Source: CAYPAV01 sp964408805
Lineage (GTDB): Bacteria > Pseudomonadota > Alphaproteobacteria > UBA8366
NCBI GenBank assembly: GCA_964408805.1
Contig: CAYPAV010000002.1
Span: forward strand, 62,001 to 126,000
Direction: 5' to 3'
DNA: 64,000 nucleotides
Numbering within the stretch: the stretch's first letter is position 1; every line of letters begins with the position of its first letter. The position numbers and the translations under genes were made by a program. Positions 8,989-20,382 of this stretch are shown one piece after another. The notes beneath the pieces are model-generated. The model was not told the origin of the DNA, did not search any database, and saw only the letters and a program-made list of their open reading frames with translations.

Positions 8989-10095
8989 ATGGCAAACCGG
9001 TGGCTGTTCTCGTGCTGCAACGGCTGGGGATTGGGCCATGTCGCGCGCATGATCGGTTTGGCGCGCCGGATCAGGGAGCGCCAACCCGACGGCCACTTCC
9101 TGTTTCTCACCAACTCGGAAGTGCCGCATCTCTTTTGGAAGGAAGGATTCGCATCGGTCAAGATGCCGTCCTTCGAGTTCTACCGGCAAGACGAGGATCG
9201 CAATCTCGCAATGAAGATCGCGGATGACGTGGTCAAAGCCCTGCCGAGATCCGTATTGTCGTCGTTCCGTCCCGATGCCGTGATCATGGACACCTTTCCT
9301 TGGGGCCAGCGACTGGAATTTTCTCTCCTGAAAGACTATCCGGGGAAGAAGATCCTTCTGCATCGCGAGGTCAGCGAGCGCCGCTGGAACCCGCATTACG
9401 AGGCGGCCGTAAAAAGTTACGATCTGGTGCTATTGCCGTTCTTGAAGGACGACCATCCCTTGACACTGCCGCAAAGCACAACGGCGCGCTGGGTCGGCCC
9501 CATAATGCCGCGATCGCGCACCGACCTTTTACCCCGCGAAGAGGCCCGCGCCCGCCTCGGAATCGAGCCCGAATGAAAGGTCGTCTACGTCAGCTTCGGC
9601 GGCGGCGGCGACCCGGCTTATGCGAAATGGGTCGACTGGGTCTTGAATGTGGCCGGCGAATTCGAGGACTGGACCTTCGCGGTGCCGGAACCGCCCTTGC
9701 TGATCGAACCGCTCAAGCAACGACTACGCGAGAATATCTCGTATTTTCAATATTTCCCCGTCTGCGAGTGCTTTGCCGCGTTCGATGCCGCAATTTCATT
9801 CACGGGCGATACTATTTTCGAATTGGCGCATTTCGGGGTGCCGCCGATCATCGTTCCCAAAACCGTGCTGACCGGCGAGGATCACGCGCGCAAGGCGCGA
9901 TCGGTCGTCGGCGATGGCCGCGGATTTATAGTACCGGAAAATGATACCGGTGCCCTGGTCGCCGCGTTAGACGCGTTGCGGGACGACCGGCGACGCCGGG
10001 AAATTTCGGAACAGCTGACCGCCGCCTATGGAAATGGCGACGGTGCCGCGAATGCCGCCGACACGTTAATCCCCTGGGTTGCGCGGGACAGTTAG
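8989..10095 (+). pseudogene. MurG/GT28-like glycosyltransferase broken by an in-frame TGA
   Basis: One reading frame codes for a 368-residue transferase but is cut by TGA at 9574-9576. The first part has FSCCNGWGLGHVARMIGLA, a GT-B donor-side loop. The second part resumes KVVYVSFGGGGDPAY, then DAAISFTGDTIFELAHFGVPPIIVP, the sugar-nucleotide site of the GT28 C-terminal domain. The frame is kept across the stop, so a single C-to-T change (CGA to TGA) would explain it. The last bases overlap the convergent M20 gene stop. It is called a pseudogene unless the stop is a sequence error. Confidence 0.82.
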
Positions 10096-11267
10096 TCCGA
10101 ACGGATATCGAGCTTCGTCTCGACCAGAGTCGCATAATAGGACGCCCCCAGCGTCAGAACGTCGTCGTTGAAATCGTAGCCCGGATTATGAACCTGGCAG
10201 TAGCCGTCCTGATTGCCGTTGCCGATATTGATGTAGGCGCCGGGGCGGACATCGAGCATGTAGGAAAAATCCTCCGACGCCATGATCCGCGAGCGGTTTC
10301 GATTGACCTTGTCCTCTCCGACCAACATAGCGGCGCAATCGGCCGCAAAGATGGTTTCGTCGGGGTCGTTGACCGTCGGCAGGAACTCGACCCGGAAATC
10401 CACTTCGGCCGTCGCCCCCATGCTTTCGGCGACCCCCCGGGCTGTTCGTTTCATATTGGCTTCCACCATCGCCATGACCTTCTCTGAGAACGCCCGAGTC
10501 GTCCCCATGATATGCGCCTCCTGGGGAATGACGTTGTAGGCATCGCCGGCATGAATTTGGGTGAAGGATATCACCGCCGTCTGCTGCGGCGGCACGTTGC
10601 GAGAGACGATGGTCTGACAGGCCGTGACGACGTGCGAGGCGACCACCACCGGATCGATGCCGGATTCGGGCCGCGCACCATGGGCGCCGACACCGCTGAT
10701 CTTGATATCGAAGAGCGCGCCCCCCGCCATCATGGGCCCCGGCCGGATAGCGAATTCGCCGGTGGCCAGACCCGGGCTGTTATGCATGCCGAAGATCGAG
10801 TCGCAAGGGAACTGGTCGAACAAGCCGTCGGCGATCATCGCCTTGGCCCCGCCGACCGCTTCCTCGGCGGGCTGAAAAATGAAATGGACGCAGCCCTCGA
10901 AGTTCCGGGTTTCCGAGAGATACCGCGCCGCGCCCAACAGCATGGTGGTGTGACCGTCATGACCGCAGGCATGCATCTTCCCGTCATGGGTCGATCGATG
11001 CGCGAAGGTATTGGCCTCAAGGATCGGCAAGGCGTCCATATCCGCGCGAAGCCCGATCGAACGCGGGTCGTTGCCGATCCGAAGCGTACCCACGACGCCG
11101 GTCTTCCCCAACCCGCGTTGAACGTCGATATCCCAGCCCGCGAGTTTCTCCGCGACGATATCGCTGGTCCGATCCTCCTCGAAGCCGAGTTCCGGATGCG
11201 CGTGGATATCACGGCGGATCGCCGTCAACTCATCCTCGTATTTGCTGATCTTGTCTTTAATGCTCAT
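10092..11267 (-). CDS. M20 family amidohydrolase (hippurate hydrolase-like)
   Basis: This zinc-dependent N-acyl amino acid or peptide amidase has 391 residues. The start at ATG 11267 gives MSIKDKISKYEDEL, then the family opening RRDIHAHPELGFEE. Metal and catalytic residues are seen in HACGHDGHTTMLLGAARYL and QPAEEAVGGAKAM. The dimerisation-domain segment GVGAHGARPESGIDP and the C-terminal MASEDFSYML are also present. The true substrate (N-acetyl amino acid, hippurate, carbamoyl compound) is not predictable. The in-frame start at 11327 adds a non-conserved extension. Confidence 0.9.
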   Translation of the reverse strand: MSIKDKISKYEDELTAIRRDIHAHPELGFEEDRTSDIVAEKLAGWDIDVQRGLGKTGVVGTLRIGNDPRSIGLRADMDALPILEANTFAHRSTHDGKMHACGHDGHTTMLLGAARYLSETRNFEGCVHFIFQPAEEAVGGAKAMIADGLFDQFPCDSIFGMHNSPGLATGEFAIRPGPMMAGGALFDIKISGVGAHGARPESGIDPVVVASHVVTACQTIVSRNVPPQQTAVISFTQIHAGDAYNVIPQEAHIMGTTRAFSEKVMAMVEANMKRTARGVAESMGATAEVDFRVEFLPTVNDPDETIFAADCAAMLVGEDKVNRNRSRIMASEDFSYMLDVRPGAYINIGNGNQDGYCQVHNPGYDFNDDVLTLGASYYATLVETKLDIRSD

Positions 11268-11435
11268 GCCGCCAGCCTCGCTCGATTCGTCCTTGAAAAA
11301 TGCCCGGCATCCTGCCAATCCCAACACGGTCCAGCAAATGCCGAATACATTCCGTTCTGCGAAATCAGATTCGGTGGTGTCAAATGATTGTGGTATTGGA
11401 GTAGTAAATATAATGCTTCGAAAGCGTTATGCAAA

Positions 11436-12197
11436 ATGCTGAACAACGCAATCCCTAGACTAAGCGCTCGAAAATTACTCCTCCCCGTGATGGGCATCAT
11501 CGCGACATTGACCGTCGCGCGCCCCGTATTCGCGGTCACCGAAATAACCATTGCGGGCGTTAGGGGGTTTTCCGAGGAGGAGGCCGGCACCGTCATATTG
11601 AAGGAGGCCTATCGCCGAATCGGCATCAAGCTTTCGGTCAAGCGATTGCCGGGGGAACGCGCCCTGAAATCTGCGAACCGGGGTACGTATGACGGCGACC
11701 TGCAGCGTGTCGATGCCGTTAAAAAGAAATTCAAGAACCTCGTTCAGGTCCGTCCCGCCATCAACTATCTGGAGGTAAGCGCCTTTAGCGCGAAGCATGA
11801 ATTCGCGGTGAAGGGTTGGGACAGTCTCCGGCCCTATCGCATCGGCATCATCCGCGGCATGAAATTCGCCGACAACAACACGAAAGGAATGGATCGCGTT
11901 GTGGTCGGTGACTACGAAGCGCTTTTCAAACTATTGAAATTCGGGCGTATCGATATCGGAATTCTGCCCCGGGTCAACGGTCTCTTTCAAAGGATCAAGT
12001 TCGGTTTCATGCGCGTGCGAGAACTGAAACCTCCCCTGGCGCGAATTGACCTTTTTCACTATTTGCACCGCCGAAACATTGCCCTCGCGCCCCGTCTTTC
12101 GGCGGTGATCGAGAACATGCGCGATCAGGGCGAATTGGCGACCCTCCGGAAGAAGGCCACCGTCATATTGTTGAAAAGCGCCGTTTCGAGAAATTAG
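11436..12197 (+). CDS. extracellular solute-binding protein-like, transporter family 3
   Basis: The 253-residue exported protein has a signal peptide at residues 1-33 (basic start, hydrophobic core, cleavage near VFA-VT). The mature part EITIAGVRGFSEEEAGTVILKEAYRRIG and the segment PYRIGIIRGMKFADN resemble the periplasmic binding fold of amino-acid-type receptors. No permease or ATPase gene is adjacent, so it may be a sensor or an orphan receptor. The protein is unusually rich in Arg and Lys. I chose ATG 11436 because the signal peptide begins there. It is convergent with the MFS gene. Confidence 0.65.
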   Translation: MLNNAIPRLSARKLLLPVMGIIATLTVARPVFAVTEITIAGVRGFSEEEAGTVILKEAYRRIGIKLSVKRLPGERALKSANRGTYDGDLQRVDAVKKKFKNLVQVRPAINYLEVSAFSAKHEFAVKGWDSLRPYRIGIIRGMKFADNNTKGMDRVVVGDYEALFKLLKFGRIDIGILPRVNGLFQRIKFGFMRVRELKPPLARIDLFHYLHRRNIALAPRLSAVIENMRDQGELATLRKKATVILLKSAVSRN

Positions 12198-12206
12198 TCG
12201 CCGACC

Positions 12207-13772
12207 TCAATCGCGGCGCGGAGGTTTGGCCCGGCCGATCATCCAGGCGGGTCCGACCGCCAGCAAGGCCACCACGGCAATGGCGAGGAAGGTATCCTTG
12301 AAGCCGAGCGTGCTCGCTTGGGCGAGGACCACGCGCGACACGTAATTCAGCGCACCCGCGACTTGCACCGAATCCGGCATGCCCGACTCGGCCAGCAAAC
12401 GCTGTATTCCGACCAGCAGTTCCAGCGTCGTTTCATTGGCGGAGGTCTGGGTCGCCGTAAACGCCTCGCCGTGAAACTGGGTGCGATGCTGGAAGAATGC
12501 GGTCAGCAGGGTAATGCCGAACCCGCCGCCGAAATTGCGGAAGAAGGTGGCGCTGGAGGCGCCCCGCGCCAGTTTCTCCGGCGGAACGGCGCGAAGTGCG
12601 GCAACGCTGAGCGATGGAATGGCCAGGCTGAGGCCCACCCGATTGATCGCGGTATACGCCACCAGCGCCCAGAATGTCGTGTTCACATCGATCGCCTGGA
12701 TCAGAAAAAAACCGATCGAGAAGATCAGCAACCCGACCGCGATCGGGATATGCGCCGGGATGGTATCGGTGATGCGGCCCGCGAGCGGAAAAAACAGCAT
12801 CATCACCACGCCGCCCGGCGCCAGCAGCAACCCCGCGTCGGTGGCGCTGTAACTTTGGATCGTCTGCACGAAGACCGGGATGAAGTAGCCGGACGCGAAG
12901 AGACCGGCACCGAAAACGAAGCCGGCCAGCATGATCAGACTGAATTGGCGGTCCTGGAACAGGCTGAGGTCGAGAAGCGGAAAGGAGGCGCGCAATTCCC
13001 AAAGTATAAAGAAGACAAGCGCCACGGCACCGCCCGAAAGACGCAGCATGATGGTGTCGGAGGTCCATCCCATCCTCGGGCCGTTGGCGAGCCCACTGAG
13101 AAGGCTGAACATGATCACGAATACCAACCCCAAGCCGACCCAGTCGAACGGCGGCAACTGGTCTGCGAGTTTCTTTCCCGGCATGAAAACGAGACCCAGC
13201 AAAAAAGCCGGAAAGACGAACGGCAGCGGCATGAAAAACAGATAGCGCCAGCTGAAATTATCGATCGCCATGCCGCCCACGATCGGGCCGAAGGTCGGCG
13301 CCAGAACGCTGATGAGACCATAGATTCCAAGCGCCGTGCCGCGGCGGTCCGGCGGAAAGACACTGAAGATGGAAAACATGGCAAGCGGCTGCCCGATACC
13401 GTTCGCGGCCCCTTGCATCACGCGGCCGAGAACCAGAATATCAATATTTGGCGCCGTCGCGCTCAAGAAGGAGCCGGCCCCGAAGAGGATCAAAGTGATG
13501 GCGAACGTGATCCGCTGTCCCAGCACTTCGATGAGCCAGGCGCTGAGGAGCATCGTCGCCGACATGGTGGCAAGAAATCCCGTCGCCATCCACTGCGCTT
13601 GATCCAGACCGACACCGAACGCCCCCATCACCGAGGGGACCGCTACATTCACCATGGAGGATGCAAACCCCATGGCGATCCCGCCGATCATGACCGTAAA
13701 CGTGACCAGCCAGCGATAGGCATTGCCGTAGCGCTCGAAGAGACCATCGATACTTTCGCTATCGACCGTCAT
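12207..13772 (-). CDS. DHA2 family MFS drug/compound exporter (EmrB-like)
   Basis: The 521-residue protein has about 14 membrane helices. The N-terminal helix pair carries the segment NVAVPSVMGAFGVGLDQAQWMATGFLATMSATMLLSAWL, typical of the EmrB/QacA branch (proton-driven export). The loop LGQRITFAITLILFGAGS follows. It lacks a neighbouring EmrA-type adaptor gene, so it may act alone in the inner membrane. It is the last gene of a minus-strand run after the PNPOx-like gene. The substrate is unknown. Confidence 0.9.
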   Translation of the reverse strand: MTVDSESIDGLFERYGNAYRWLVTFTVMIGGIAMGFASSMVNVAVPSVMGAFGVGLDQAQWMATGFLATMSATMLLSAWLIEVLGQRITFAITLILFGAGSFLSATAPNIDILVLGRVMQGAANGIGQPLAMFSIFSVFPPDRRGTALGIYGLISVLAPTFGPIVGGMAIDNFSWRYLFFMPLPFVFPAFLLGLVFMPGKKLADQLPPFDWVGLGLVFVIMFSLLSGLANGPRMGWTSDTIMLRLSGGAVALVFFILWELRASFPLLDLSLFQDRQFSLIMLAGFVFGAGLFASGYFIPVFVQTIQSYSATDAGLLLAPGGVVMMLFFPLAGRITDTIPAHIPIAVGLLIFSIGFFLIQAIDVNTTFWALVAYTAINRVGLSLAIPSLSVAALRAVPPEKLARGASSATFFRNFGGGFGITLLTAFFQHRTQFHGEAFTATQTSANETTLELLVGIQRLLAESGMPDSVQVAGALNYVSRVVLAQASTLGFKDTFLAIAVVALLAVGPAWMIGRAKPPRRD

Positions 13773-13849
13773 CTCGCCCCTGATTTCGGCTGGAATTCGC
13801 CCGTTCGATATGCGTTGGCATTACCTCGACAACCGTCAGACGGCGTTCT

Positions 13850-14302
13850 CTAGTCCTCTGGCAGAGGCTGGCCGCGAAGATCCTCCGCGCGCTCGACCCG
13901 AATCAAGACCGCGAAGCCCTTCTTGTCGGCGTCGGCATCGCGCTCCTGCTGGACCATGTTCTCCCAGACTTGCTCATAGGCATCGCCTTCGCGGTGAAGT
14001 TCCGCCGCGCCAAAAAACCGCGCGATACCGCCAGCGGGCAACAATCCGTTTCCGCCGCGGGCAACCGCGCTCAGAGCCGGATCGCGGAAATAGACCATCA
14101 ATTTGCCACCATCCTCGAGCGCATCGCTCGACGCGCGGCCGCCACGGTCCCAAAGTCCAAGCGTATCACCGTCGAAAACCTGCACGCTTCCGCGCGGGCT
14201 GATATTGGCGAAACCGTCCTTCATCACGGTCCCGACAAGACACACGTTCTTGGGAAAGGCGGCATTGATGAATTCGTGCAGTGATTCTGGAATCTTGCTC
14301 AT
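13850..14302 (-). CDS. pyridoxamine 5'-phosphate oxidase-like FMN-binding protein
   Basis: The 150-residue protein matches the split-barrel flavin-binding family. It has NVCLVGTVMKDGFANISPRGSVQVFD at the start, a strand LMVYFRDPA, and a DKKGFAVLIRVERAEDL C-terminus. Members bind FMN or related cofactors and act as small oxidoreductases. The true PdxH assignment is not supported because the protein is shorter. It lies between a GST gene and the MFS gene on the same strand. Confidence 0.78.
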   Translation of the reverse strand: MSKIPESLHEFINAAFPKNVCLVGTVMKDGFANISPRGSVQVFDGDTLGLWDRGGRASSDALEDGGKLMVYFRDPALSAVARGGNGLLPAGGIARFFGAAELHREGDAYEQVWENMVQQERDADADKKGFAVLIRVERAEDLRGQPLPED

Positions 14303-14368
14303 TACGCTTAACTCATTTGATTTCGGATAATATGGAGCTTGGCTTGCGGGGCTCGTGTTTCGAGTCCC

Positions 14369-14974
14369 TCAAGCCGCGGGCAGGTTCTCCATGCCGATAT
14401 ATTTCGGCAGCGCCTCGACGCGCGCGATCCAGGCGCGCACGGCCGGATAGGGATCGAGCGGCACATCGCCCTCCCAGACCAGCGCGGTATACGGATAGCA
14501 GGCGATATCCGCGATCGTGGGGCCGTCGGCCGCCAGCCAATCACGATCGGCAAGATGTTTTTCCATGATCGCCAGGGCGTCCGTCGAGCGCTGCTGCATC
14601 GTGGCGAGGTCGCCCTCGCGATTGAATTTGACGAGGGCGCGCGCCAGTTGCGCGCCATTGCCGATCTCGTTGGCCGAGAAGGACAGCCATTGCATCACGC
14701 GGGCCTCGCCGTCGGGATCGGCCGGCAGCCAGGGTCCACCGGAATCGTATTTCCGCGCCAGATAGACCAGGATCGCCTGGGAATCCCAGATCACCGTTCC
14801 ATCGTCTTCAAGTGCCGGGACCTTGCCGAGCGGATGGCGGGCCAGATGCTCGGGAGATTTCTGTTCTCCCTCCGGCAGGCGGACCAGAACCTTCTCGTAA
14901 TCGAGGCCCAAAATCGCCAGCATGAGTCGGACCTTGTGACAATTGCCGGAAACCGGCGCGTCATACAGTTTCAT
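14369..14974 (-). CDS. glutathione S-transferase family protein
   Basis: The 201-residue protein has a thioredoxin-fold N-domain, MKLYDAPVSGNCHKVRLMLAILGLDYE. It carries the conserved cis-proline region GKVPALEDDG and the SQAILVYLARKY glutathione contact. The helical C-domain has the motif IADIACYPY, which matches the N-capping box region of GSTs. GGGAGG lies before ATG 14974. It follows holC on the same strand; the catalytic residue and substrate cannot be fixed by eye. Confidence 0.9.
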   Translation of the reverse strand: MKLYDAPVSGNCHKVRLMLAILGLDYEKVLVRLPEGEQKSPEHLARHPLGKVPALEDDGTVIWDSQAILVYLARKYDSGGPWLPADPDGEARVMQWLSFSANEIGNGAQLARALVKFNREGDLATMQQRSTDALAIMEKHLADRDWLAADGPTIADIACYPYTALVWEGDVPLDPYPAVRAWIARVEALPKYIGMENLPAA

Positions 14975-15011
14975 GTGTCATCCCTCCCTTGGGCTTTCGT
15001 GCGCAATCGCA

Positions 15012-15476
15012 TCATTCCTCGCCGGCCGATGCCTTCTTCCGCCAGGCGCCGCGCTCATCCTGCTGCCAATAGGTCAGTTGATGACCGGCTTCGTTGCAGT
15101 CCTTCCAGTGTCCGCGTGCACGCGCGACGGCGTTCTCGTCGCGGCCATCGAACATCTCGCAGCAAAGGTCGAAATCGCCGATCCGGCCCGACTCGGCGCC
15201 ATCGACGAGAAACAGCACATTAGCGCCGTTCGGATTCTCGTCGGCCTCGGTGAGCCAGATCGGCTGGCGTTCCGCCTCGCCGTCGCGGCGGCTGCCATGG
15301 GGCAGAAAGCCGTCCCGCGAATAGGTCCAAAGGAGCCCGTTGAGCGCCTCGACCCGATCCTCGGAGCCCGCCATCACCACGGCGCGCCAATCGCGCTCCA
15401 AGGTCTTCTCCAGGAGCTTCGGCAGGGCCTGCTCCAACCCCGTCCGCTGCAAGTGATAGAAGCGGACCTCGGTCAC
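15012..15476 (-). CDS. holC: DNA polymerase III subunit chi
   Basis: HolC joins the clamp loader to SSB. The 154-residue product begins TEVRFYHLQRTGLEQALPKLLEKTLERDWRA and contains PIWLTEADENPNGANVLFLVDGA, both family hallmarks. The GTG start at 15476 lies 5 bases after the pepA stop, so it is translated with pepA, the usual neighbour in proteobacteria. A longer reading frame to 15743 exists but runs inside pepA and is rejected. Confidence 0.88.
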   Translation of the reverse strand: MTEVRFYHLQRTGLEQALPKLLEKTLERDWRAVVMAGSEDRVEALNGLLWTYSRDGFLPHGSRRDGEAERQPIWLTEADENPNGANVLFLVDGAESGRIGDFDLCCEMFDGRDENAVARARGHWKDCNEAGHQLTYWQQDERGAWRKKASAGEE

Positions 15477-15481
15477 ACCGT

Positions 15482-16957
<1,476 letters not shown>

Positions 16958-17176
16958 CGAGCCCTCTCGCACCAAGTCATCACGCCGCGATCCGGCGCGT
17001 TCCCGGTCACTCTACTCGCAGCCCTGCAAAAGAAAAGCATGGGCTTACCGGCAAATCCTTTGCGCCGGATATTGGCCGCGATTGACCTCGCTTCCTTCGG
17101 AAGGCTAGGTTACGGCCCGACCATGGAGTCCGTGACAAGGTGGGCGGCGGATCACACCGCCCTTGGATCGAGCCGC

Positions 17177-18301
17177 ATGAGCACGATTTTTCGTTACATT
17201 ACACGTCAACTGTTCTTCACGACGATCTTCGTGACGGTCATCCTGTGCCTGATCTTCTGGCTCGCCAAGGCGTCAACGCTACTCGATTTCATAATCAACA
17301 AGGGGCTGGATTTCGGATTTTTTCTTTATATGAGCGTGCTGATCCTTCCCCGCCTCCTGATCATCATCCTTCCCATCGCCACGTTCGCGACAATTCTCTT
17401 CGCCTATTACAGACTGAATGCCGATAGCGAACTGGTGGTGATGCGCGCCGCCGGGATCAGCCCGTTCGCGCTGGCCAGGCCCGGTCTCACCGTGGGTCTT
17501 TTGGTGTCCGTGGCCATGGGCTCGCTGACGTTCTACCTGCTGCCGGCCTCGTACCGCCAGTTCAAGGACGAGGAGTACATGATCCGCAGCAAGCTGGGCG
17601 CCATCTTCCTGCAGGAGGGCGCCTTCAACACGGTAGCGCCGGGTATTACCGTTTTCGTCCACAAACGCGGTTCCGACCAGGAATTGCGCGGCATCATGCT
17701 GCACGACAACCGAAACCGGGAAAAGCCGCAGACCTGGCTCGCCGAGCGCGGGGCGCTGGTTTCCACGAAGTCGGGTCCGCGGGCGGTCCTGGTCAACGGC
17801 AATCGCCAGCAAGTGGATCGCCAGCAAGGCAAGTTCTCGATGTTGTTCTTCGATCAGACGACGCTCGACGTCGGCGGTTCGCCCGGAAAGAAGGATGTCC
17901 GCTGGCGCGAGCCGCGAGAACGCTTCTTGAAGGATCTATTCGCGCCTCGAGACACCGCCACCGACAGTCCGTATTACAACGACCTCATCGCCGAGGGTCA
18001 CAACCGGCTGGTCCAGCCGCTTCTTCCGCTTACCTGTGCCGTCGTCACGATGGCGATACTGCTCGGCGGCGGCTACAACCGGCGGGGACAGTTTCTCGAT
18101 CTCGGAAAGGCGGTCGTGGCGACGGTCGTGATACTTGTCCTCAGCCTCGCGACGCGCAGTATGGCGGCGAAGGAACCCCTGATGCTGCTGGCGATGTACG
18201 GAAACGCCATTCTGCCGCTTTTGATGGGACTCTATTTTCTCCTCGTGCCGCAACATTTGCCGCGATCAAGACTTGGTGGGGACGACATCGCCGAGGCATA
18301 G
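17177..18301 (+). CDS. lptF: LPS export permease LptF
   Basis: LptF pairs with LptG to form the inner-membrane permease that extracts LPS and feeds it to the Lpt bridge. The 374-residue protein opens FRYITRQLFFTTIFVTVILC, typical of the YjgP/YjgQ family. It has three N-terminal helices, a periplasmic domain (about 110-270) and three C-terminal helices. The NADSELVVMRAAGISP loop is the conserved coupling-helix region. An upstream in-frame ATG at 17123 is possible. Its usual partner lptG is displaced about 3.5 kb downstream by two inserted genes. Confidence 0.93.
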   Translation: MSTIFRYITRQLFFTTIFVTVILCLIFWLAKASTLLDFIINKGLDFGFFLYMSVLILPRLLIIILPIATFATILFAYYRLNADSELVVMRAAGISPFALARPGLTVGLLVSVAMGSLTFYLLPASYRQFKDEEYMIRSKLGAIFLQEGAFNTVAPGITVFVHKRGSDQELRGIMLHDNRNREKPQTWLAERGALVSTKSGPRAVLVNGNRQQVDRQQGKFSMLFFDQTTLDVGGSPGKKDVRWREPRERFLKDLFAPRDTATDSPYYNDLIAEGHNRLVQPLLPLTCAVVTMAILLGGGYNRRGQFLDLGKAVVATVVILVLSLATRSMAAKEPLMLLAMYGNAILPLLMGLYFLLVPQHLPRSRLGGDDIAEA

Positions 18302-18316
18302 CAAGGTCCCGCCTTC

Positions 18317-20221
18317 CTACGAATCGCATTTTGCCGTATCGAAATTCTTGTAGACGCGGATCAGTCCGCCCGGCTTCGGGTGTGGCCATCTCTTGACGAT
18401 CGACCAAGTCCCATTCTCAGGCGCCAGCAGATAGGCGTTGCCTGGTTCGGCGTCGAGGGCAAAATCCCGCTTCAGGTCGGCCGTGGCGCAATAGACCCAA
18501 ACGTATGTCGGCCGCGAGACCAGGTGCCGTGCCGCCGCCGGCGCGAGTTTCCGCGGATCGAACACACCGATATAAAGATCGGGCCGATCGAGACGCCCGT
18601 AGCGGCCGAATATTGCGGAAAGATCACCGATATCGCCCGGAATAACGGCAAGAACGGCGGCGTTTTTCGGCAATGTGGACGCAAGTTCCAGGCCGACCTG
18701 CCGCAGAAGCGGTTTCGGCGTCTCCAGATCGAAACGCCAGTAGCGGACCAAGCCAACCTGAAGCGCCAGCATACCGACGATCGAAACCATCCCCGCCCAG
18801 CGAAGTAACCCCGCCCAGCGAGGTATCCCCGAACGGGCGGATAATCTCGCATGCAAATGACGCCAATAGAGAAGGGCCAGCCCATGAACCGCCGACGCCC
18901 AGAGGAGATATCCGACATGCGTGTTGAACCGCCAATAGGACTGCGGATAACCATTGAAATGGGCGACAAAGATCAGGAAGAGGAAGGCATTGTAGCCGAG
19001 AAAGATTCCGCCCGCGACGACCGCCAATCGATCGAAATCGGTGAATCTGCGCCGGTAAAGCGCGATCGCCCCCCAAAGCGCGAAAAATGCACCGACAAGA
19101 AAATGCGGACTCTTCTTGAAAAGAACGACCCCCATATGGCCCAACAGATTCGGAACCGCGTGGAAGGGCCATTTCGCGAAGGGCGCCAGTTCGTTTTCCT
19201 TCATCGGCATGATCTCGGCGAGATGGTATCGCCAAGCGAAATAAAGGATGAGCGGCAACCCCGCCAAAAGCGGCAATGCGCGAAAGAAGACGCCGAGCCG
19301 AATGGATTTGTCCCGCCACGCGACCATCGCAAGCATGATGAGCGCCAACAGGACAAGCACCAGATTGGCCTGTTTGATATTCACCAGGAGGGTCAGTGCC
19401 AGCGCCAGCGAAAGCGTGGCGCCACTCGCGACAATACCGTCCCGCGCCGCTCCCACGAGCCATCGCCAAGCCAGAACCCCGACAAATGCCGTCACCACCG
19501 CCGTGGACATATCGGGGTAGGAGGTCAGGATGATCCGCCGGACGAAAACGGGATTGAGAAGCGTTGCGAGAAGAAAGGCCAGCGCCACCAAGGACCAGAG
19601 GAAGGCGACCCGTTTTTCGGGATGAGCGAGCCGAATCAAACGACCGAGCAAGGCCGAAAAAATCAGCAAAAGAAAGGCGTTGGCCAAGATCGCCGCATTC
19701 TCCGCAAAACCGCCCGTCAACCGCCCTGCCACATAGAAAACGAAACTGAAATTATAGGGAAAACCGGGAAATCGTGAGACCGGTGGCGGCGCATCCGGCC
19801 GCGGAAAGCCGTCATGGGCGAACAAATACCGACCGTTCTCGATCCAATGGGAGAAGCTGTCCACTTCGGACGGCCACTTCCCGGCGACAATTACAAGGAA
19901 GGGAAGGCCGAAGAGAATGAATCGCCAACCCTCAAATAGGTCCGCCGCGCCGCCCGCGCGCACCCGCCACGCCAGGGCGGCGACGGAGGCGATCATCAAG
20001 ATCCAGAACGCGGCACCGAGGGAGGCTTGAAAAACAACGCCTAGGACCGTCAGAACGAAGACCGCAAATCCCCAGCCGGAAAAAATCGTGCTCTCCGGGA
20101 ACTCCCGTTCAGCCGCCAGCAGCGCACCAAGGCCGGCAAAGGCGCCGAATGCCAAAACACAACCCGCCAGGCTTATCCATTGCCAGGTTTCCGGAACGGC
20201 AAGATCGAGAAAATGAGCCAC
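18317..20221 (-). CDS. large multi-pass membrane protein, possibly GT-C-type glycosyltransferase
   Basis: The 634-residue protein has a dozen or so hydrophobic helices. A periplasmic loop after the first helices (KWPSEVDSFSHWIENGRYL) has acidic residues placed as in GT-C transferases that use polyprenyl-linked sugars, so that role is an inference. A C-terminal soluble part (about 530-634) follows. I chose GTG 20221 because AGGAGG lies nine bases upstream; the longer frame to 20365 would run into the divergent gene. I do not recognise a named family. Confidence 0.72.
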   Translation of the reverse strand: MAHFLDLAVPETWQWISLAGCVLAFGAFAGLGALLAAEREFPESTIFSGWGFAVFVLTVLGVVFQASLGAAFWILMIASVAALAWRVRAGGAADLFEGWRFILFGLPFLVIVAGKWPSEVDSFSHWIENGRYLFAHDGFPRPDAPPPVSRFPGFPYNFSFVFYVAGRLTGGFAENAAILANAFLLLIFSALLGRLIRLAHPEKRVAFLWSLVALAFLLATLLNPVFVRRIILTSYPDMSTAVVTAFVGVLAWRWLVGAARDGIVASGATLSLALALTLLVNIKQANLVLVLLALIMLAMVAWRDKSIRLGVFFRALPLLAGLPLILYFAWRYHLAEIMPMKENELAPFAKWPFHAVPNLLGHMGVVLFKKSPHFLVGAFFALWGAIALYRRRFTDFDRLAVVAGGIFLGYNAFLFLIFVAHFNGYPQSYWRFNTHVGYLLWASAVHGLALLYWRHLHARLSARSGIPRWAGLLRWAGMVSIVGMLALQVGLVRYWRFDLETPKPLLRQVGLELASTLPKNAAVLAVIPGDIGDLSAIFGRYGRLDRPDLYIGVFDPRKLAPAAARHLVSRPTYVWVYCATADLKRDFALDAEPGNAYLLAPENGTWSIVKRWPHPKPGGLIRVYKNFDTAKCDS

Positions 20222-20382
20222 GGCAACGAACCTCCTGAAGCGAAACCGGAGACTCGGATCGCGCGCGCCGAATCCCCATTGGCAAGAATTACCGCTTGCG
20301 TCGAGTCCATTCCAGGGATACATCGCCAGCGCTTCGAAGCGGCATGTCGGAAGGCGCCGCGCCATCAGTCCGGTCGAACCAG

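Noticed and set aside
9574..9576. TGA as selenocysteine or programmed readthrough in the glycosyltransferase
   Set aside because: No selenocysteine-type hairpin or family precedent; CGA to TGA mutation is simpler.
12318..13853. 511-residue plus-strand open frame opposite the MFS gene
   Set aside because: It is a highly charged shadow (R, D, E, H, Q rich) of a clear membrane protein.
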